Origin: Planctomycetota bacterium
GTDB lineage: Bacteria > Planctomycetota > UBA1135 > GCA-002686595
Length of the DNA: 64,000 bases
NCBI GenBank assembly: GCA_016709875.1
Contig: JADJLZ010000018.1
Span: forward strand, 124,001-188,000
Reading direction: 5' to 3'
The notes below the pieces were generated by a model. It was given only the letters and a program-made list of their open reading frames with translations. It was not told the DNA's origin and made no database searches. Below, piece by piece: positions 60,880 through 64,000 of the stretch (position 1 is the first letter of the stretch; every line of letters starts with the position of its first letter). Both the position numbers and the translations under genes were made by a program.

Positions 60880-61620
60880 TTACCAGGTGTACGCCCACTC
60901 GCTGCGTGTGTCGCTGCCGAGGAGTGCGTGTTCGATGGCAATCTTAGTTCGCAACCCGGTCGACCAGCGGAGGTAGACCACCTGTATCGCGCCGAAAGGC
61001 TCCCCCAGCGCACCCACGTTGACGCACATACAGTTCCCGACTCGCACCGCCCCGGCGGACTCATGGATGTGTCCGCATGCGAGGACTCCCGCGTGCGCGG
61101 TGGCTCGTTCGCGGATCGCCTCGCTGCCCACGTGCGTGCGCCCATCGTGCAGCCGATCGAGGTCGGTCCGAGCCGGCGGCGCGTGACACAGGAGCAGATC
61201 GCACGCCAACGCCGGCCGGGCTCGGATCTCGTCCTCGTCCCACTCGTAGGCGAAGCCATAGCGCCCCGGCCCCGCACCTCCGATGCCGCCGATGCGCACG
61301 CCTCCGATCTCCTCCACTCGACCGTCGACGTTGCCCGGGAATTCGAGCCCCGGCAGGTCGTGGTTGCCCGGGACATAGAGCACACGTTCGCAGACCGCGC
61401 GCGCACGCTGCAACACCTGCTCGACCGACGCGAGGTAGCGCGCATCGCGCGCACTCGTGCGCCGGCGGACGTACGACAGGTCGTGCGAACCGAGGTCGCC
61501 GACGAACAGGATCCCGTCCGGTCGCCGCTGCGCAACGTGCGCAAGCACGGCCTCCAAGCGTTCCCAGTGCGCGTGTACATCTCCGATCACGGCAAGGAGA
61601 ACTTCAGCTTCAGGGCGCAT
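60880..61620 (-). CDS. Calcineurin-like metallophosphoesterase
   Basis: The protein (246 residues) has the full set of metallophosphoesterase motifs: AVIGDVHAHWERL, ILFVGDLGSHD, VLYVPGNHDLPG, LLLCHAPPA and LACGHIHESAG. It has no signal peptide, so it acts in the cytoplasm. The substrate cannot be told; relatives cleave phosphomonoesters or phosphodiesters. It is divergent from the LTxxQ-like gene 63 bp away. Confidence 0.9.
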   Translation of the reverse strand: MRPEAEVLLAVIGDVHAHWERLEAVLAHVAQRRPDGILFVGDLGSHDLSYVRRRTSARDARYLASVEQVLQRARAVCERVLYVPGNHDLPGLEFPGNVDGRVEEIGGVRIGGIGGAGPGRYGFAYEWDEDEIRARPALACDLLLCHAPPARTDLDRLHDGRTHVGSEAIRERATAHAGVLACGHIHESAGAVRVGNCMCVNVGALGEPFGAIQVVYLRWSTGLRTKIAIEHALLGSDTRSEWAYTW

Positions 61621-61683
61621 CCTTCGACTGTAGCGCGAGCCTCGGCTCGGCGGCCCCCCTTCCCACGGACTGGAGCAGCAATC

Positions 61684-62109
61684 ATGACGAAGCACTGGAT
61701 GTTGACAGGGATTTTGGGACTGGTCTTCGCGAGCGTGTTCGCAGCGGGAGCCCTCGCGCAGGGCCCGCGGACGGGCGCGCAGGAACGGCCGCACAGGATC
61801 CAGCACATGCAACGCCTGCACCGCGCGCGGCAGTTCGTGCGCGCGCTCGACCTCACGCTGGAGCAGAAGCAAGAGGCGCTCGCCGTGGCGGAAGCCTCGC
61901 GCGGACTCGAGCGCGGGCACAAGCGAGAGATCCTGCCGCAGGTCCGCGCGCTGCTCGCGACGCTCAGCCCCGAGCAGCACGAGCGCCTGGAGCAGCTCGC
62001 GCAGCGCCATGGACGCACCTTCGACCAGACGCGCGTCGAGCGCCGCCTGGGATTCCTGCTCAGCCGCCCGGGTGCGGCCGAGCGCCTCCGCCGCCACCTG
62101 CCGCACTGA
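61684..62109 (+). CDS. Small secreted LTxxQ (Spy/CpxP)-like protein
   Basis: The protein (141 residues) has a signal peptide (MLTGILGLVFASVFAAGALAQ). The mature part is helical, rich in Arg and His, and has two LTxxQ-like motifs, LTLEQKQEAL and LSPEQHERLEQL, as in Spy/CpxP periplasmic chaperones or metal sensors. It begins with ATG 61684. It has the layout of the Spy group but low complexity makes the call tentative. Confidence 0.65.
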   Translation: MTKHWMLTGILGLVFASVFAAGALAQGPRTGAQERPHRIQHMQRLHRARQFVRALDLTLEQKQEALAVAEASRGLERGHKREILPQVRALLATLSPEQHERLEQLAQRHGRTFDQTRVERRLGFLLSRPGAAERLRRHLPH

Positions 62110-62264
62110 GCGCAAATCGTGCACCCGCTGGGGAAGATCCCCGCCGGGCGCGCGTCGATGGATGCGGGGGAACGAAGCCTCTCCCCCGGGCGGGTCTCCT
62201 GAGCCGGCCGGGGGAGAGGATCCTTTTCATCGAGGACTGCGGCCCCGCATGCGATGCTGTCGCG

Positions 62265-63920
62265 ATGTTCGCGAGCCTCGCGCTGACGATCGCGGCCCTC
62301 TCCTGCGGCGCTGACCCGCGGACCGCCTACGACGTGCAGTCGTACAGGCTCGATCTCGCGCTCGATCCGCGCAGCCGGCGCATCGACGGCACGCTGTGCC
62401 TCGAGGCCAAGCTCGTCTCGCCCGCGACGGCGAGCCTCGTGCTCGACCTCGACCCCGCGCTCGAGTTGAGTGCGGTCGAACGACTCGAGGGTGCGCTCGA
62501 CGGAACGCGCGAGTGCAGGGGCGTGGCGCTTCCCTTCCGGCGCGATGGCCGCACGCTGGTCGCGCAGCTTGGAAAGCCTGGTGCGCCCGGCGAACGCGTG
62601 CTGCTCGCGCTGCGCTACGGCGGGACGCCGCTCGAGAAGAGCTCCTTCGAGGGCTTCCACTGGAAGAAGAGCGCCGACGGCCAGCCATGGATCGACGTCG
62701 CCTGTCCGGACAGCGGCTCGAGCAGCTGGTTCCCGTGCAAGGACTCGTACTGGCATCCCGAGGACATGGCCGAGCGCGTGTGGATCAACCTGCGCGTGCC
62801 CGCCGGGCTCACGGGTGTCGCGAACGGCCGGCTTATCGCGAAGGAGGAGCAGGGCGCTTGGGACCTCTTCCGCTGGGAGCTCGCCTATCCCTGCGCGAGT
62901 TCCGCGATCGCGCTGCACGCGGGCGCCTTCGTCCACGCCTCGCGCACGCTGCAGGTCGGCGGCAAGCCGCTGGCCTGCGAGACCTGGATGCTGCCCGAGG
63001 ACGCCGCCAAGGCCGAGCTGCAATTCGAGGACGTGCCGCCGCTGCTCGAGGCCTTCACCGAGGCCTTCGGCGAGTATCCGTTTCCGCGCGCGAAGTTCGC
63101 GCTGGTCGAGTCGAGCTTCCTGGGCCTGGGCCACTCGAGTTGCATCGGCTACGGCTCGAGCTTCCCGGCCTGGTGCGCGCGCGAGGGAGTCTCCGATCCG
63201 CACTCGGAGGAGAACGAGCTCTTCGACGCGGTGCTGGTGCGCGAGTGTGCGCGCGAATGGTGGGGCAACGCGCTGGGACCGCGCACGTGGGCCGACGCCT
63301 GGATCCAGGAGGGCTTCGCGACCTACGCCGAGGCCGTCTACGCCGAAAAGGTGCTCGGACCCGAGGTCGCGCAGCAGTTCCTCGAGGGCCTGCACGTGGG
63401 AGCGAACGACAAGCTCCTGCGTCCCGCGCAGAGCGACGCGAGCGTGTGCTCGGACGCCGCGCTCGGTCGCAAGGGCGCGTGGGTCTTGCACGCACTGCGC
63501 TGGCAGCTCGACGACGACGAGACCTGGTGGAAGACGCTGCGCGCTTTCCACGATCAGTTTCGCTACCGCACGGCTTCGACCGCGGACTTCCGCGAGGTAC
63601 TCGAGCGCCAGAGCGGCAAGAAGTGGGAGCGCTTCTTCCGCGCCTGGATCGAGGGCAGCGGGCATCCCGAATTGCGCGGCCGGGTCGCCGCCGAGCCCGC
63701 GCGCGTCGTGCTCGAGATCGAGAACAGCGGCAGCGACGGCACCGAATTCGAGGTCCCGCTCGAGATCACCTGGCGTGACGGCAAGGATGCGCGCCGCGAG
63801 CGCGTGATGCTCGCACCGGGGAAGAACGAGCTCGCGTTCCCGTGCAAGAGCAAGCCCAAGGGTCTCCAGGCGCGCGGCTTCGAGCACGTCCCGGGCGCGC
63901 ACGCGATCAGGATCGAGTGA
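62265..63920 (+). CDS. Degenerate M1-family aminopeptidase-like protein
   Basis: The protein (551 residues) has the M1 architecture: an N-terminal beta-sandwich (YRLDLALDPRSRRIDGTL), a catalytic-type domain (230-450) and a C-terminal extension. The zinc motif expected as HExxH-x18-E reads RECAR (326-330) followed by E349 in WIQEGFATYAE, so both zinc-binding His are Arg. The G-x-M-E-N substrate motif is also absent (GLGHSSCIGYG in that region). It is unlikely to bind zinc or hydrolyse peptides in the usual way. The start is ATG 62265, giving a signal-like ASLALTIAALSCGA. Confidence 0.8.
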   Translation: MFASLALTIAALSCGADPRTAYDVQSYRLDLALDPRSRRIDGTLCLEAKLVSPATASLVLDLDPALELSAVERLEGALDGTRECRGVALPFRRDGRTLVAQLGKPGAPGERVLLALRYGGTPLEKSSFEGFHWKKSADGQPWIDVACPDSGSSSWFPCKDSYWHPEDMAERVWINLRVPAGLTGVANGRLIAKEEQGAWDLFRWELAYPCASSAIALHAGAFVHASRTLQVGGKPLACETWMLPEDAAKAELQFEDVPPLLEAFTEAFGEYPFPRAKFALVESSFLGLGHSSCIGYGSSFPAWCAREGVSDPHSEENELFDAVLVRECAREWWGNALGPRTWADAWIQEGFATYAEAVYAEKVLGPEVAQQFLEGLHVGANDKLLRPAQSDASVCSDAALGRKGAWVLHALRWQLDDDETWWKTLRAFHDQFRYRTASTADFREVLERQSGKKWERFFRAWIEGSGHPELRGRVAAEPARVVLEIENSGSDGTEFEVPLEITWRDGKDARRERVMLAPGKNELAFPCKSKPKGLQARGFEHVPGAHAIRIE

Positions 63921-64000
63921 GCCTGCGCCGCGCGGCGTCCCACGTCGCAAGCGCGGGCAGCTCGGCCTCGAAGCGCAGCTCCTCGTGCGTGACGGGGTGC
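63907..64000 (-). CDS. C-terminal end of an RluA-type pseudouridine synthase (partial)
   Basis: The last 30 codons read HPVTHEELRFEAELP then ALATWDAARRRLTRS and stop. HPxTxExLxFEAxLP is the typical end of RluA/RluD-family synthases. The gene runs off the right edge of the window and overlaps the M1-like gene stop by 14 bp on the opposite strand. Confidence 0.5.
   Translation of the reverse strand, partial: HPVTHEELRFEAELPALATWDAARRRLTRS

Overview
The window looks like chromosomal DNA of a high-GC member of the Planctomycetota (PVC superphylum). That call is inference. It rests on DUF1080/dehydrogenase and c-type cytochrome proteins typical of planctomycetes, an ECF sigma factor fused to carboxypeptidase-regulatory-like repeats, a kinase-ATPase-TPR regulator, the futalosine menaquinone genes mqnC and mqnE, and many small secreted or lipoprotein paralogues. 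Genes are dense on both strands. No rRNA, tRNA, CRISPR array, insertion sequence or prophage was recognised, so this reads as core and lineage-specific chromosome rather than a mobile region.

Layout. 1-2.6 kb (minus): a cut-off secreted protein and a sigma-54-type AAA+ activator broken by a frameshift. 2.8-10.7 kb (plus): a translation/transcription operon, nusA-infB-rbfA, then a bcp-type peroxiredoxin and a receiver/PEP-synthase-like ATP-binding protein. 10.7-13.6 kb (minus): gdhA and cysS. 13.6-18.2 kb (plus): a secreted protein and a 1219-residue Ser/Thr kinase-ATPase-TPR protein. 18.2-21.3 kb (plus): a Fur-box-preceded three-gene module (outer-membrane barrel, FMN-binding/ApbE fusion, histidine-bearing four-helix membrane protein). 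21.3-26.5 kb (minus): a WaaP/Kdo-kinase-like protein, a KptA-like RNA 2'-phosphotransferase with a long Arg-rich tail, a 79-residue protein and a membrane phosphodiesterase. 26.6-33.7 kb (plus): a carboxypeptidase-regulatory-like protein, a GT-C glycosyltransferase, a di-haem cytochrome c peroxidase and the sigma-factor fusion. 33.7-42.6 kb: a cystathionine-lyase-family enzyme, a FabZ-like dehydratase, a BNR-repeat lipoprotein, a bacterial Pus10-like pseudouridine synthase, lgt, a divergent RNase HII-like protein and an FAD enzyme. 42.8-48.7 kb: a beta-propeller lipoprotein, gamma-glutamyltransferase, an NTF2-like lipoprotein and glycyl-tRNA synthetase. 48.8-54.2 kb (minus): a secreted thioredoxin-fold cluster. 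54.2-56.6 kb (plus): mqnC-mqnE. 56.8-64 kb: dehydrogenase/DUF1080 protein, c-type cytochrome, XRE regulator, metallophosphoesterase, an LTxxQ-like protein, a degenerate M1 peptidase and the end of an RluA-type pseudouridine synthase.

The most striking observation is at 51.9-54.2 kb. Two adjacent secreted thioredoxin-like genes each carry an in-frame TGA where the first cysteine of the CxxC motif should be, giving U-P-P-C. Each TGA is followed at the same distance by a stem-loop with a G at position +18 in a six-base loop, as expected for a bacterial SECIS element. Both genes would be missed by standard gene calling, which would split each into a secreted stub and a short thioredoxin fragment. 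A third neighbouring paralogue has lost the redox motif altogether. The second system to look at is the Fur-box module at 18.2-21.3 kb, which looks like an iron-responsive extracytosolic flavin electron-transfer unit.
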